Part shown: piece by piece, positions 22,716-32,099 of the stretch
Numbering within the stretch: position 1 is the first letter of the stretch
Layout: every line of letters starts with the position of its first letter
Assembly: GCF_003480315.1 (NCBI RefSeq)
Contig: NZ_QUIV01000007.1
Coordinates: forward strand, 118,946-162,039
Source of the DNA: Clostridium sp. AM33-3
Lineage (GTDB): Bacteria; Bacillota; Clostridia; Lachnospirales; Lachnospiraceae
Length of the DNA: 43,094 bases
Reading direction: 5' to 3'
Position numbers and translations under genes: made by a program
The notes under the pieces: model-generated
The model's database searches: none
Seen by the model: the letters and a program-made list of their open reading frames with translations, nothing else
What the model was told of the DNA's origin: nothing

Positions 22716-24945
22716 GCTGATGCGGGAGGACTGGAAAAACCGCCTCTGGGCGCCGGCCCTCATTACTCTGGCAAGCTTTTTCGCTTATCCGGTTTTTCTG
22801 GCTTTTATGGCAGGAAAGGCTTACCGGGACTGGAACACAGCTGCGGAAGCCTTCCACTGGTTCTCGGAACAGTCCATAAGATGGATCTCTTTTGAAAACG
22901 GTGTGGCAGTCTTTTTCGTAGTGGTGGTTTCTCTGGTCTGCGGACTCAGCAGCTTCTACTATTTAACCTCCGGAAAGCGTGTGGATTTTTATCATAGCAT
23001 ACCGGTACGGCGGGAGACCCTGTTCCTGGTCCACTATGCAGACGGCATCCTGATGCCGGCCATTCCGTACGCACTTGCACTTGCTGCTTCTGTGATCGTG
23101 TGCGCGGCAAACGGTGTGAGCACGGATGCTCTGTGCACAACAGCTGTAAGTGCCTATATACTGCACATGATCTACTACATCCTTTGTTACACAACCGTGG
23201 TGATCGCGTCCCTGATGACCGGTCATCTTGTGATCGGCTTTTTTGGCAGCATGGTGCTGATGTTTTATATGCCGATCGCAGCCAGCCTGTTTGAATCCTT
23301 TTTTGAAAGCTTTTTTCTGTCCTATTATTATCCGGGTGACGATTCTGTGTTTGAAAATCTGATCCGAATTTCCCCGGTCATGGAGTATGCTCATACGGTA
23401 TCGCTCTACGCAGATCAGAAGCCGGTGGTTATGGTGGCGGCTGTAGCGCTGATCGTGTCGCTGATCCTGATAGCGGCAGCAGTCTTCCTTTACAAAAAGC
23501 GCCCGTCGGAGGCGGCAGGAAAGGCTATGGCCTTTGCAGTGAGCCAGCCGGTCATCCGAGTGCTCATCACGGTGGTGGCAGGTCTTGGCATAGGGGATTT
23601 TTTCTGGTCCCTGCAGCACTCCAACGGCTGGATGGTTTTTGGTGCGGTCTGCGGAAGCCTGATTTCGCACTGTGTGATCGAAAGCATTTATCATTTTGAC
23701 TTTAGAAAACTGTTTTCCCATAAGGAGCAGCTTGCCTTCAGCACCCTTGCGGCACTGGCAATTCTGTTTTCATTCCGGTTCGATGTATTCGGATATGACA
23801 CCTACCTTCCGTCTGCAGATAAGGTTGCGTATGCATCTGTGGATATTGGCAGGCTAAATGACTGGGTTTCCTATGGAAGATTAGTGGAAGATCAGGAAAT
23901 ATATGGACAGCGGGTGCTTTATAGCTATGAGTTCATGCCATCGGAAATCTATATGGCGCAGCATATGAAAAGCACCGATGTGAATACCATTCTGAATATT
24001 GCCGCAGCCGGTATTGAGGAGAACCGTCTCCGCAAGAACGAGTGGGATCAGCGTGGGACAGGAGAAAACGCAGTGGCCTATGAAATGGCTGAGGTGACGG
24101 CAGCTCCGGCAGAGACATCTGATGAGAGTGAAACCGCGCGCTATACCACGGCAACCGTTACCTATACCTTAAAGAGCGGACGCAGGGTCATCCGCAATTA
24201 CAGCATCAACATGACAAAGAGCTATGAGCTGATCAAGAAGCTCTCTCAGGATGAGGAATACCAGAAAGCAGCATATCCGCTTCTTGCGGCAGATGCAGAT
24301 ACCTTTGTTAACGTGCGTTACCGCCAGAGCCGTTCCAAGGGAGACCAGAGCCTGAAGAATCTCACAGCCGAGGAGCGGAATGAAGTGTTTTCTGCATATC
24401 GGCAGGAGTTTTCTGCCATGACCCTGGAGCAAATGAAGGAGGAGATGCCTGTAGGGCTGATCCGCTTTACCACAGAGACCGATGAAAAGGCGATTGCATG
24501 GTGGAATAACCCGGATCTTGACACTGTGAGCAGCCGGAATTACTATTACGGTGCAGATGTGCGGGATCAGGATTTTTATCCGGTGTATCCGTCCTTTGTC
24601 AGGACCATCCGGCTGCTTGGGCAGTATGGTGTTTCTGTGAAGGATGAACCACTTTCAGATAAGATTGTTTCGGTGACCGTGAGCGGTTATGCGCCAAATT
24701 CAGATTCTTACCAGATGGTTACGTTTACGGATCCGGAAGAGATCAAAGCCCTTGGCGATATCACACGCAATGAGCGGCTGCTCTACTATGATCCCATGTA
24801 CGAGAAGGATGATCTTACGGTAGCAGTAACGGTATCGGATAAAACAGGAAAAGCAGAACAGGAAGATGATATGGAAAATACATACAGCAGCTTTTTCAGA
24901 AAAGGAGAGGTTCCTCAGATCGTAAAAGACAGGATGGGATTCTGA
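22690..24945 (+). CDS. ABC transporter permease with large C-terminal domain
   Basis: The 751-residue protein has about eight to nine hydrophobic segments in the first 380 residues. These are followed by a hydrophilic C-terminal region of about 370 residues, rich in Tyr, Asp and Thr, with beta-like stretches (for example TATVTYTLKSGRRVIRNYSI). By topology this region is probably outside the membrane, though this is inference. Similar permeases are common beside YtrA regulators in Lachnospiraceae. A role in export of peptides or lipids, or in sensing envelope stress, is plausible; the substrate is unknown. The start overlaps the ATPase gene, behind ACGGAGGT. Confidence 0.85.
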   Translation: MTSKNLFFKLMREDWKNRLWAPALITLASFFAYPVFLAFMAGKAYRDWNTAAEAFHWFSEQSIRWISFENGVAVFFVVVVSLVCGLSSFYYLTSGKRVDFYHSIPVRRETLFLVHYADGILMPAIPYALALAASVIVCAANGVSTDALCTTAVSAYILHMIYYILCYTTVVIASLMTGHLVIGFFGSMVLMFYMPIAASLFESFFESFFLSYYYPGDDSVFENLIRISPVMEYAHTVSLYADQKPVVMVAAVALIVSLILIAAAVFLYKKRPSEAAGKAMAFAVSQPVIRVLITVVAGLGIGDFFWSLQHSNGWMVFGAVCGSLISHCVIESIYHFDFRKLFSHKEQLAFSTLAALAILFSFRFDVFGYDTYLPSADKVAYASVDIGRLNDWVSYGRLVEDQEIYGQRVLYSYEFMPSEIYMAQHMKSTDVNTILNIAAAGIEENRLRKNEWDQRGTGENAVAYEMAEVTAAPAETSDESETARYTTATVTYTLKSGRRVIRNYSINMTKSYELIKKLSQDEEYQKAAYPLLAADADTFVNVRYRQSRSKGDQSLKNLTAEERNEVFSAYRQEFSAMTLEQMKEEMPVGLIRFTTETDEKAIAWWNNPDLDTVSSRNYYYGADVRDQDFYPVYPSFVRTIRLLGQYGVSVKDEPLSDKIVSVTVSGYAPNSDSYQMVTFTDPEEIKALGDITRNERLLYYDPMYEKDDLTVAVTVSDKTGKAEQEDDMENTYSSFFRKGEVPQIVKDRMGF

Positions 24946-24953
24946 TAAAAATA

Positions 24954-25002
24954 AAGACAGGATATGCGCGGAAAGGAAGGATTTCCGTGTATATCCTGTC
25001 TT
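24954..25002 (-). terminator. Long hairpin between convergent genes, best placed as terminator of the Rrf2 gene
   Basis: AAGACAGGATAT (24954-24965) pairs with ATATCCTGTCTT (24991-25002), and the inner GCGCGGAAA pairs with TTTCCGTGT using two G-U pairs. This gives a 21-bp stem closed by the loop GGAAGGA. On the minus strand the stem is followed by TATTTTTAT, a terminator tail. On the plus strand only AAATT follows, so termination of the ABC operon here would be weaker. Confidence 0.8.
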
Positions 25003-25024
25003 AAATTATGCATAATCATGAAGT

Positions 25025-25456
25025 CTACATGAGGTTTGCGTCCGGCATGTTTTTCTGCTCCTCGATCAGATCGGCGAGGGTTGTGTTATCTACCACGTTG
25101 TCGATGGCATCTTTTAACTGCTGCCAGATTGTTAATGTGGTGCAGCGGCCGGCATGTTCACAGTGGTTGATGTCTTCATCCAGGCAGGAGACCGGAGCAA
25201 GGCTTCCTTCGGCAGCGCGCAGGATCATGCCGACTGTATATTCCTCCGGCTTTCTGGTAAGCATATAGCCGCCCTGTGCGCCGCGGATACTCCGGACATA
25301 GCCGGCTTTGTGAAGAAGTGAAACGATCTGTTCCAGATATTTATCGGAAATGCCCTGGCGTGCGGCCACCTGGCTGATCTTGGTACACTGGTCCGGATTC
25401 AGGCCAAACTCGATCATCATGCGCAGTGCATAGCGTCCCTTGGTTGATACTCTCAT
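25025..25456 (-). CDS. Rrf2 family transcriptional regulator, IscR-like
   Basis: This 143-residue protein begins MRVSTKGRYALRMM, the usual start of Rrf2 winged-helix regulators. The recognition helix region (ISDKYLEQIVSLLHKAGYV) is followed by the wing GAQGGYML. Three cysteines at 91, 99 and 105 (C-x7-C-x5-C) sit where IscR and NsrR hold their Fe-S cluster, so it probably senses Fe-S status, redox or nitric oxide. It has a GGAGGG ribosome site and a clear promoter, and is transcribed divergently from nadE. No iscS/iscU genes follow, so its targets lie elsewhere or include its own promoter. It is the only minus-strand gene in the window. Confidence 0.93.
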   Translation of the reverse strand: MRVSTKGRYALRMMIEFGLNPDQCTKISQVAARQGISDKYLEQIVSLLHKAGYVRSIRGAQGGYMLTRKPEEYTVGMILRAAEGSLAPVSCLDEDINHCEHAGRCTTLTIWQQLKDAIDNVVDNTTLADLIEEQKNMPDANLM

Positions 25457-25477
25457 GGTTATCCCTCCTCACAGGAT

Positions 25478-25506
25478 ATTGTACAGGAAAAAGTCATGAA
25501 TGTAAA
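25478..25506 (-). promoter_or_regulatory. Promoter of the Rrf2 gene
   Basis: Read on the minus strand, TTTACA (plus coordinates 25506-25501) and TACAAT (25483-25478) are 17 bases apart. Transcription would start near 25471, leaving a leader of about 15 bases before the start codon. Confidence 0.7.
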
Positions 25507-25548
25507 TGGAAACGGCTTTTTCTCATGCTTTATTTTTGATGCAGGATA

Positions 25549-25557
25549 TGATATACT
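25549..25557 (+). promoter_or_regulatory. Extended -10 promoter of nadE
   Basis: TGATATACT (25549-25557) is an extended -10 element. The -35 position holds only TTTATT (25529-25534, 17-base spacing). It lies 70 bases before the nadE start and back to back with the Rrf2 promoter. Confidence 0.5.
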
Positions 25558-25626
25558 GTCTGCAATAGTATGCACTGATTCAGTATGAAATCTGATATGT
25601 GCACATTCCGTCAGGAGGAAACTGAT

Positions 25627-27549
25627 ATGAGAGACGGCTTTATCCGCACAGCGGCAGCTACACCTAAGATCAAGGTTGCAGACCCGGTTCATAACCGAGA
25701 GACCATCTGCCGGATCATAGAAGAATATGAAAAGAAAGGAGCAGAGCTTCTGGTCTTCCCGGAGCTGTGCCTTTCCGGATATACCTGTAACGATCTGTTC
25801 CAGCAGGAGATCCTGCTGGAACAGGTAAAAGAAGAATTAAAGAATCTTGTGGATTTCACAAAGGAACGGAAAATGCTTTTGTTTGCCGGACTTCCCTGGG
25901 AGCATGAGGGAAAGCTTTACAATGTGGCAGCAGCCATCTGTGATGGAGAACTCCTTGGCCTGGTGACAAAGACCAATATGCCGAACTATTCAGAGTTTTA
26001 TGAACTGCGGCATTTTACACCTGGTATGGAGATACCGGTCCTGACAGACTGGCTGGACACCCAGGTTCCTATGGGAACCAACCTGCTGTTTACCTGTAAG
26101 GAGAATCCGAAGCTTACGGTGGCAGCCGAGATCTGTGAGGATGTGTGGGTACCGTGCCCGCCAAGTATCCGCCATGCGCTGGCCGGCGCAACCGTTATTG
26201 TGAACTGTTCCGCAAGTGATGAGGTGGTCGGAAAAGATTCCTACCGCCGGGAACTGATCTGCGGCCAGTCTGCGCGCCTCATCTGCGGTTATGTGTATGC
26301 CAACGCCGGAGAGGGTGAGTCTACCCAGGATCTGGTATTTGGCGGCCACAATATCATTGCGGAAAACGGAACCCGCCTGGCAGAGTCCTCCCGGTTCGTC
26401 CCGGAGACAGTCATGGCAGATATGGACCTGGAGCGTCTGAATGCGGAGCGCCGCCGTACCACCACGTACCCGGCAGCAGACCGAAGCGGTTATCAGACCA
26501 TCTGTTTTTCGCTGGCTTCTTCTGAAAAAACTTCAGAAAAGCTTCTCCGCTATATCGATAACCGTCCGTTTGTACCGCACAATGAAGCGGAACGGAGCCG
26601 CCGGTGTGAGGAAATCTTCACGATTCAGGCCATGGGCTTAAAAAAACGCCTGGAGCACACAGGCTGCAGCCATGTGGTTCTCGGCATTTCCGGAGGACTG
26701 GATTCCACCCTGGCACTTCTTGTGGCGGCGAGGGCCTTTGATATGCTGGATATTCCGAGAAACCAGATTCATGCCATCACCATGCCATGCTTCGGCACGA
26801 CAGATCGTACCTACCAGAATGCCTGCCAGATGACAGAAAAGCTTGGGGCATCTTTAAAGGAGATCGATATCAAGGCGTCGGTGACCCGTCATTTTGAGGA
26901 CATCGGCCACGACATTTCTGTCCACGATGTGACCTACGAGAACGGACAGGCCAGAGAGCGCACCCAGATCCTGATGGATATCGCCAACCAGGTGGGCGGT
27001 ATGGTAATCGGCACCGGTGACATGTCAGAGCTGGCTCTCGGCTGGGCTACCTATAACGGTGACCACATGTCCATGTACGGCGTAAATGTTTCTGTGCCGA
27101 AGACACTGGTCCGTCATCTGGTGCGCTATTATGCGGACGCCTGTGGCGAGGAAGCACTGAAGGCAGTTCTTCTGGATGTGCTGGATACTCCGGTAAGCCC
27201 GGAACTGCTTCCGCCGGAGAATGGCGTCATTTCCCAGAAGACAGAAGATCTGGTGGGACCGTATGAGCTTCACGATTTCTTCCTCTACTATGTGCTCCGT
27301 TTTGGCTTCCGGCCTTCCAGAATTTACCGGATGGCCCTGCAGGCATTTGAGGGAGAATATGACAGAGAGACGATACTCAAGTGGCTGAATGTATTTTACC
27401 GCCGCTTTTTTGCCCAGCAGTTTAAGCGTTCCTGTCTGCCGGATGGCCCGAAGGTCGGTTCTGTGGCTGTATCCCCGAGAGGAGATCTGCGCATGCCGAG
27501 CGATGCGGCAAGAAGAATCTGGATGGAGGATCTCGAAAACATCCATTAA
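25627..27549 (+). CDS. nadE: Glutamine-dependent NAD+ synthetase
   Basis: The 640-residue enzyme makes NAD+ from nicotinic acid adenine dinucleotide, the last step of NAD synthesis. The N-terminal nitrilase-type glutaminase domain (about 1-290) has its general base Glu46 (FPELCLSGY) and nucleophile Cys170 (AAEICEDVW). The C-terminal synthetase domain has the ATP pyrophosphatase loop SGGLDS at 355-360 and [12 protein letters not shown]. The two-domain length matches glutamine-using NadE. I place the start at ATG 25627, behind TCAGGAGGAA; an in-frame ATG at 25585 would put that ribosome site inside the gene. It is followed 20 bases later by an RNA methyltransferase gene. Confidence 0.96.
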   Translation: MRDGFIRTAAATPKIKVADPVHNRETICRIIEEYEKKGAELLVFPELCLSGYTCNDLFQQEILLEQVKEELKNLVDFTKERKMLLFAGLPWEHEGKLYNVAAAICDGELLGLVTKTNMPNYSEFYELRHFTPGMEIPVLTDWLDTQVPMGTNLLFTCKENPKLTVAAEICEDVWVPCPPSIRHALAGATVIVNCSASDEVVGKDSYRRELICGQSARLICGYVYANAGEGESTQDLVFGGHNIIAENGTRLAESSRFVPETVMADMDLERLNAERRRTTTYPAADRSGYQTICFSLASSEKTSEKLLRYIDNRPFVPHNEAERSRRCEEIFTIQAMGLKKRLEHTGCSHVVLGISGGLDSTLALLVAARAFDMLDIPRNQIHAITMPCFGTTDRTYQNACQMTEKLGASLKEIDIKASVTRHFEDIGHDISVHDVTYENGQARERTQILMDIANQVGGMVIGTGDMSELALGWATYNGDHMSMYGVNVSVPKTLVRHLVRYYADACGEEALKAVLLDVLDTPVSPELLPPENGVISQKTEDLVGPYELHDFFLYYVLRFGFRPSRIYRMALQAFEGEYDRETILKWLNVFYRRFFAQQFKRSCLPDGPKVGSVAVSPRGDLRMPSDAARRIWMEDLENIH

Positions 27550-27569
27550 ACATAAGGAGAGTATAAAAC

Positions 27570-28397
27570 GTGATCAGCAGTACAACCAACAAGCAGGTGA
27601 AATTTGTGAATGCTCTGGTGAAGAAAGCAAAAACCAGGCGAGAGGAAGATCTGTTCGTGGCGGAAGGACTCCGCATGTGTTCGGAAATTCCCAAAGACCG
27701 TATTCACACCCTGTATCTGTCCGAAAGCTTCAGCAAAACGAAGGAAGGCAAAGCACTCCGGGAAGGTGTGAAGCATATAGAACTGGTAACCGATGAAGTA
27801 TTTAAAAACCTGTCTGACACTCAGACACCACAGGGGATCCTGGCGCTGGTAAAACAGTATCATTATACTCTGGAGGATGTGGCCGGCGGCAGCCGGAAGT
27901 CTGCACAGGCAGAGGACCTGCAGGAAAAACCGGCACTTCTCATGGTGCTGGAAACCATTCAGGATCCGGGCAATCTCGGAACGATCCTGCGCGCGGGCGA
28001 GGGCGCCGGTGTGACCGGCATCGTGATGGATGCGAACACCGCGGATATCTACAATCCCAAGGTGATCCGTTCCACCATGGGCTCCGTGCTCCGTATGCCG
28101 TTCGTCTATGTGGAGAATCTGCATGAAACGCTGGAAGAACTGAAAAAGAAAAAGATCCGCCTGTTCGCGGCTCATTTGCAGGGGAAACATGCCTATGACC
28201 AGGAGGATTATACCGGTCCTGCGGCATTTCTCATCGGAAATGAGGGCAACGGACTTACGGAGGAAACCGCGGCTATGGCAGACACCTACATCCGCATTCC
28301 CATGGAGGGCCGCGTGGAATCGTTAAATGCAGCTGTGGCAGCCTCAGTCCTTATGTTTGAGGCGGCAAGACAGCGCAGAAACCATACAGGAAAATAA
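27570..28397 (+). CDS. TrmH/SpoU family RNA 2'-O-methyltransferase
   Basis: This 275-residue protein has an N-terminal RNA-binding substrate domain (about 1-100) and a C-terminal SPOUT methyltransferase fold with the three knot motifs: ETIQDPGNLGTILRAGEGAG, FLIGNEGNGL and IPMEGRVESLNAAVAASV. It should transfer a methyl group from S-adenosylmethionine to a ribose 2'-OH in rRNA or tRNA; the target nucleotide is unknown. It starts with GTG 27570 behind AAGGAGA (27553-27559). The short gap to nadE suggests co-transcription. The length fits the YsgA-like branch. Confidence 0.93.
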   Translation: MISSTTNKQVKFVNALVKKAKTRREEDLFVAEGLRMCSEIPKDRIHTLYLSESFSKTKEGKALREGVKHIELVTDEVFKNLSDTQTPQGILALVKQYHYTLEDVAGGSRKSAQAEDLQEKPALLMVLETIQDPGNLGTILRAGEGAGVTGIVMDANTADIYNPKVIRSTMGSVLRMPFVYVENLHETLEELKKKKIRLFAAHLQGKHAYDQEDYTGPAAFLIGNEGNGLTEETAAMADTYIRIPMEGRVESLNAAVAASVLMFEAARQRRNHTGK

Positions 28398-28413
28398 GAA
28401 AGGGGGAGTTGTT

Positions 28414-28854
28414 ATGGCAGCAATTTACTGGCTTATCGCTTTTGTAGTGCTGGTGGGGATCGAGATCATGACTACAGCCCTGACCACGATCTGGTTTGCG
28501 GGTGGCGCAGTCATTGCCTTTGTGGCAGCCCTCTTAGGCGCAGCGGTAGCAGTACAGCTTCTGGTATTTGTTGTGATCTCCTTCCTCCTGCTGTTTCTGA
28601 CCCGCCCGCTGGCTATCAAGTATGTCAATACCTCTACGGTGAAGACAAATGCAGAGAGCCTGATCGGAAAAGATGCAGGAGTAACGGCAGAGATCGACAA
28701 CACAAAAGAGACCGGTGCCGTTATGGTGCAGGGCCAGGAGTGGACCGCACGGGCAGAAAAAGACAGTGAGGTGTACCCGGAGGGAACCAGAGTCCGGATC
28801 CGTGCGATCCAGGGTGTGAAACTGATTGTGAGTGATGAAAAGGAGGAGGCATAA
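28414..28854 (+). CDS. NfeD family membrane protein
   Basis: This 146-residue protein has two to three N-terminal hydrophobic segments (about 4-65) and a C-terminal soluble OB-fold domain (about 80-146: GKDAGVTAEIDN...VRIRAIQGVKLIV), the short NfeD layout without the protease domain. NfeD proteins work with SPFH/stomatin partners in membrane microdomains. The partner is encoded next, and the stop and start overlap by one base (TAATG). ATG 28414 follows AAAGGGGGAG; an upstream in-frame start inside the methyltransferase gene is unlikely. Confidence 0.93.
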   Translation: MAAIYWLIAFVVLVGIEIMTTALTTIWFAGGAVIAFVAALLGAAVAVQLLVFVVISFLLLFLTRPLAIKYVNTSTVKTNAESLIGKDAGVTAEIDNTKETGAVMVQGQEWTARAEKDSEVYPEGTRVRIRAIQGVKLIVSDEKEEA

Positions 28855-29789
28855 TGGGTTTTCTGTTTATTTTTCCGTTACTGATCGTGATTTTAGCGGT
28901 GCTGGCATCCTGTATCCGCATTGTACCACAGGCTCAGGCACTGGTTGTGGAGCGTCTGGGAGCCTACCTGGACACCTGGTCGGTCGGTGTGCATTTTCTG
29001 GTTCCGTTTGTGGACCGCGTGGCAAAAAAGGTAAGCTTAAAGGAGCAGGTAGTTGATTTTGACCCACAGCCGGTCATCACCAAAGACAATGTTACCATGC
29101 GGATCGATACCGTTGTGTTTTTTCAGATCACAGATCCGAAGCTTTACGCCTACGGTGTGGTAAATCCGATCATGGCGATTGAAAATCTGACGGCAACCAC
29201 TCTGAGAAATATCATCGGTGACCTGGAATTAGACCAGACCTTAACTTCCCGTGAGACCATCAATACCAAGATGCGGGCTTCCCTGGATGTGGCGACTGAC
29301 CCCTGGGGCATTAAGGTAAACCGTGTAGAACTGAAAAACATCATCCCGCCGGCGGCCATCCAGGATGCCATGGAGAAGCAGATGAAGGCAGAGCGTGAGC
29401 GCCGTGAAGCGATTCTTAGAGCAGAGGGTGAGAAGAAATCCACGATTCTGGTTGCGGAAGGTAAGAAAGAATCCGCGATCCTAGATGCAGAGGCAGACAA
29501 ACAGGCAGCGATCCTTCATGCGGAGGCAGAGAAAGAGCGCCGGATCCGCGAGGCAGAAGGTGAGGCTGAGGCAATCTTAAAAGTACAGCAGGCAAAGGCA
29601 GATGGTATCCGCTTCTTAAAGGAGGCAGGTGCAGATGCTGCCGTGCTTCAGCTTAAGAGCCTGGAGGCATTTGCGGCAGCAGCAGACGGCAAGGCCACCA
29701 AGATTATCATTCCGTCTGATATCCAGGGCATGGCAGGTCTGGTGACATCCGTGGCTGAGATCGCGAAGAATCAGGATGGAAAGCAATAA
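28854..29789 (+). CDS. SPFH domain/stomatin-like (paraslipin, QmcA-like) protein
   Basis: This 311-residue protein has one N-terminal membrane anchor (about 3-20), an SPFH/Band 7 domain (about 20-190: IVPQAQALVVERLGAYLDTW..., GIKVNRVELKNIIPP) and a long Ala/Glu/Lys-rich helix (about 175-265) forming a coiled coil. Such proteins form large ring-shaped assemblies that organise membrane microdomains and regulate proteases. It is translationally coupled to NfeD, the standard pairing. Cellular targets are unknown. Confidence 0.94.
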   Translation: MGFLFIFPLLIVILAVLASCIRIVPQAQALVVERLGAYLDTWSVGVHFLVPFVDRVAKKVSLKEQVVDFDPQPVITKDNVTMRIDTVVFFQITDPKLYAYGVVNPIMAIENLTATTLRNIIGDLELDQTLTSRETINTKMRASLDVATDPWGIKVNRVELKNIIPPAAIQDAMEKQMKAERERREAILRAEGEKKSTILVAEGKKESAILDAEADKQAAILHAEAEKERRIREAEGEAEAILKVQQAKADGIRFLKEAGADAAVLQLKSLEAFAAAADGKATKIIIPSDIQGMAGLVTSVAEIAKNQDGKQ

Positions 29790-29816
29790 AAATTTTTATA
29801 CAGAGGAGAGACAATT

Positions 29817-30806
29817 ATGAACTTAAGAGGAAGACATTTTCTGACACTGAAGGACTACACTCCGGAGGAAATCCTGTATCTCCTGGATCTTTCCGCAGAG
29901 GTGAAGCGTAAGAAACAAGAAGGCATTCCGGTTGATAACTATAGAGGCAAAAACGTGGCCCTGATCTTTGAGAAGACCAGCACCCGCACCAGATGCTCCT
30001 TTGAGGTTGCAGCGCATGATATGGGCATGGGCACCACCTACCTGGATCCGTCAGGCTCCCAGATCGGCAAGAAGGAGAGCATCGCGGATACCGCACGCGT
30101 ACTTGGCCGTATCTACGATGGTATCGAGTACCGCGGCTTTGGACAGGAAATTGTGGAAGAGCTTGCAAAATATGCAGGTGTTCCGGTATGGAACGGTCTG
30201 ACCAACGAGTATCATCCGACCCAGATGCTGGCAGATATGCTGACAGTCCGTGAACAGCTTGGCCGTTTAAAGGGCGTTAAGTTTGTGTACATGGGTGATG
30301 CCCGCTACAACATGGGCAATTCCCTGATGATTGTCTGCTCCAAGCTGGGACTCCACTTTGTAGCATGCGCACCAAAGAAATATTTCCCGAATCCGGAGCT
30401 GGTAGCACAGTGTGAGGAGTACGCAAAAGAATCCGGTGCAACCATTACCCTGACTGAGAATGTGGAGGAGGCAACCAGGGACGCTGATGTTATCTGTACC
30501 GACGTATGGGTATCCATGGGTGAGCCGGACGAGGTATGGGAGGAGCGTATCCGCGACCTGACTCCGTATAAGGTTACCTCTGCTGTTATGAAGAATGCAG
30601 GTGAGAAGGCAATCTTCTTACACTGCCTGCCGTCCTTCCATGACTTAAAGACAAAGATCGGTGCTGAGATGGGTAAGCGTTTCGGCATTACTGACATGGA
30701 AGTAACCGATGAGGTGTTTGAGTCTGAGCAGTCCAAGGTCTTTGAGGAGGCAGAAAACCGTATGCACACCATCAAAGCAGTTATGATGGCAACGCTTGGA
30801 GTGTAA
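29817..30806 (+). CDS. argF: Ornithine carbamoyltransferase
   Basis: The 329-residue enzyme joins carbamoyl phosphate to ornithine to give citrulline. The carbamoyl phosphate loop STRTR is at 55-59, the ornithine loop HCLPSFHD lies near residue 270, and [11 protein letters not shown] marks the second domain. Length and motifs fit the family well. The sequence alone does not separate the anabolic enzyme (ArgF) from the catabolic one (ArcB). No arcA/arcC or other arg genes are adjacent, so ArgF is assigned with reserve. It starts with ATG 29817 behind AGAGGAGA, 27 bases after the SPFH gene. Confidence 0.93.
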   Translation: MNLRGRHFLTLKDYTPEEILYLLDLSAEVKRKKQEGIPVDNYRGKNVALIFEKTSTRTRCSFEVAAHDMGMGTTYLDPSGSQIGKKESIADTARVLGRIYDGIEYRGFGQEIVEELAKYAGVPVWNGLTNEYHPTQMLADMLTVREQLGRLKGVKFVYMGDARYNMGNSLMIVCSKLGLHFVACAPKKYFPNPELVAQCEEYAKESGATITLTENVEEATRDADVICTDVWVSMGEPDEVWEERIRDLTPYKVTSAVMKNAGEKAIFLHCLPSFHDLKTKIGAEMGKRFGITDMEVTDEVFESEQSKVFEEAENRMHTIKAVMMATLGV

Positions 30807-30809
30807 TTT

Positions 30810-31115
30810 ATGGCTGGGCAGGAGAAAAAACGCAATCCGCGCAGTGCGGCGCTGATTCTGGACCTGCTGCATATCGTGATTGGCATTCTTGTTGTTATCT
30901 GCGCCATTCTGGCGTTTTTGGATCCGGAAGGGAACAGTATTCTGTTCCCCGTGATTTTCTGGCTGGCAGCCCTGCTGAACGGTATAGTCGGCGGATTCCG
31001 GTTAAAAATGAGCGGACACGATAAAAAGAAGCAGGCGGGGGGAGCGGTCCAGTGCCTGCTGGCAGTGATCCTGACGATACTGGGTGTGTTAAGTGCCATC
31101 AGCATCTGGAGGTAA
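30810..31115 (+). CDS. Small membrane protein of unknown function
   Basis: The 101-residue protein has a basic N-terminus (MAGQEKKRNPR), three hydrophobic segments (about 14-36, 45-62 and 80-98) and a Lys-rich loop (SGHDKKKQ) between the second and third. No family motif is recognised. The positive-inside rule suggests that the N-terminus and the loop face the cytoplasm. It lies three bases after argF and three bases before birA, so it is probably co-transcribed with both, but this gives no functional clue. Codon use looks like that of its neighbours. Confidence 0.75.
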   Translation: MAGQEKKRNPRSAALILDLLHIVIGILVVICAILAFLDPEGNSILFPVIFWLAALLNGIVGGFRLKMSGHDKKKQAGGAVQCLLAVILTILGVLSAISIWR

Positions 31116-31118
31116 AGT

Positions 31119-32099
31119 TTGAAAAACGAAATTTTAAAATGCTTAAAACAGACAGACGGTTATGTTTCCGGGCAGGAGCTCTGTGAGCGTCTCGGGGTAT
31201 CCCGCACCGCGGTGTGGAAGGTGATCCGCCAGCTGGAAGCGGAGGGCTATGAGATCGAGGCAGTGCGCAACCGTGGCTATCGTCTGCATGACAGTGCGGA
31301 TATTTTAAATGAAGCAGAAATCCGTGCCGTATTAACATCTCAGTGGCTGGGACAGAATGTAAAGTTTTTAGAAGAGATTGATTCCACCAACAATGAAGTA
31401 CGCCGTATGGCAGAGCAGGGCGCGCCGGAAGGCACCCTGGTGGTGGCAGAAAACCAGACAGCCGGAAAGGGCAGACGGGGGCGCAGATGGGACTCTCCAA
31501 AGGGGAGTGGGATCTGGTACAGTTTCCTGCTTCGCCCGGAGTTTGCGCCGGAGCATGCCTCCATGCTGACGCTTCTTGCAGCTATGGCTGTACAGAATTC
31601 CGTGAAAGAGGTCACCGGCCTTGATGGACTGATCAAATGGCCGAATGATATTGTGGTGAACGGCAAAAAAGTCTGCGGAATCCTGACGGAGATGAGCACG
31701 GAGGAGGATGCCATCCGTTATGTGGTGGTGGGAATCGGCATCAATGCCAATACCACGGATTTTCCGGAGGAAATCCGCGCTACGGCTACATCCCTGGCAC
31801 TGGAGCTGGGCCATCCGGTTTGCCGGGCGGCTGTGATCAACGGTGTGATGTGCGCTTTTGAGGAATATTATGGAAGGTACCGCGAAACACTGGATATGAG
31901 CCTTCTGAAGGAACTCTATAATCAGAAGCTGGTCAATGCGGAGCGGGAAGTTAAGGTGCTGGCGCCGGGGGGTGATTACACCGGAATCTCCCACGGAATC
32001 AATGACGCGGGAGAGCTGATCGTGGAACTGCCTGACGGCAGCATCCGGGAGATCAATTCCGGAGAGGTGTCAGTAAGAGGAATTTATGGATATGTATGA
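31119..32099 (+). CDS. birA: Bifunctional biotin-protein ligase / biotin operon repressor
   Basis: The 326-residue protein has an N-terminal helix-turn-helix (about 1-60, SGQELCERLGVSRTAVWKVI), the biotinyl-AMP/lysine ligase domain with the biotin loop GKGRRGRRWDSPKG (about 114-127) and KWPNDIVVNGKKVCGIL, and a C-terminal SH3-like domain. It attaches biotin to carboxylase carrier proteins and, with the DNA-binding domain, represses biotin genes. The start is TTG 31119 behind GGAGGT (31109-31114). Its end overlaps mutY by 14 bases. No biotin synthesis genes are in the window. Confidence 0.95.
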   Translation: MKNEILKCLKQTDGYVSGQELCERLGVSRTAVWKVIRQLEAEGYEIEAVRNRGYRLHDSADILNEAEIRAVLTSQWLGQNVKFLEEIDSTNNEVRRMAEQGAPEGTLVVAENQTAGKGRRGRRWDSPKGSGIWYSFLLRPEFAPEHASMLTLLAAMAVQNSVKEVTGLDGLIKWPNDIVVNGKKVCGILTEMSTEEDAIRYVVVGIGINANTTDFPEEIRATATSLALELGHPVCRAAVINGVMCAFEEYYGRYRETLDMSLLKELYNQKLVNAEREVKVLAPGGDYTGISHGINDAGELIVELPDGSIREINSGEVSVRGIYGYV

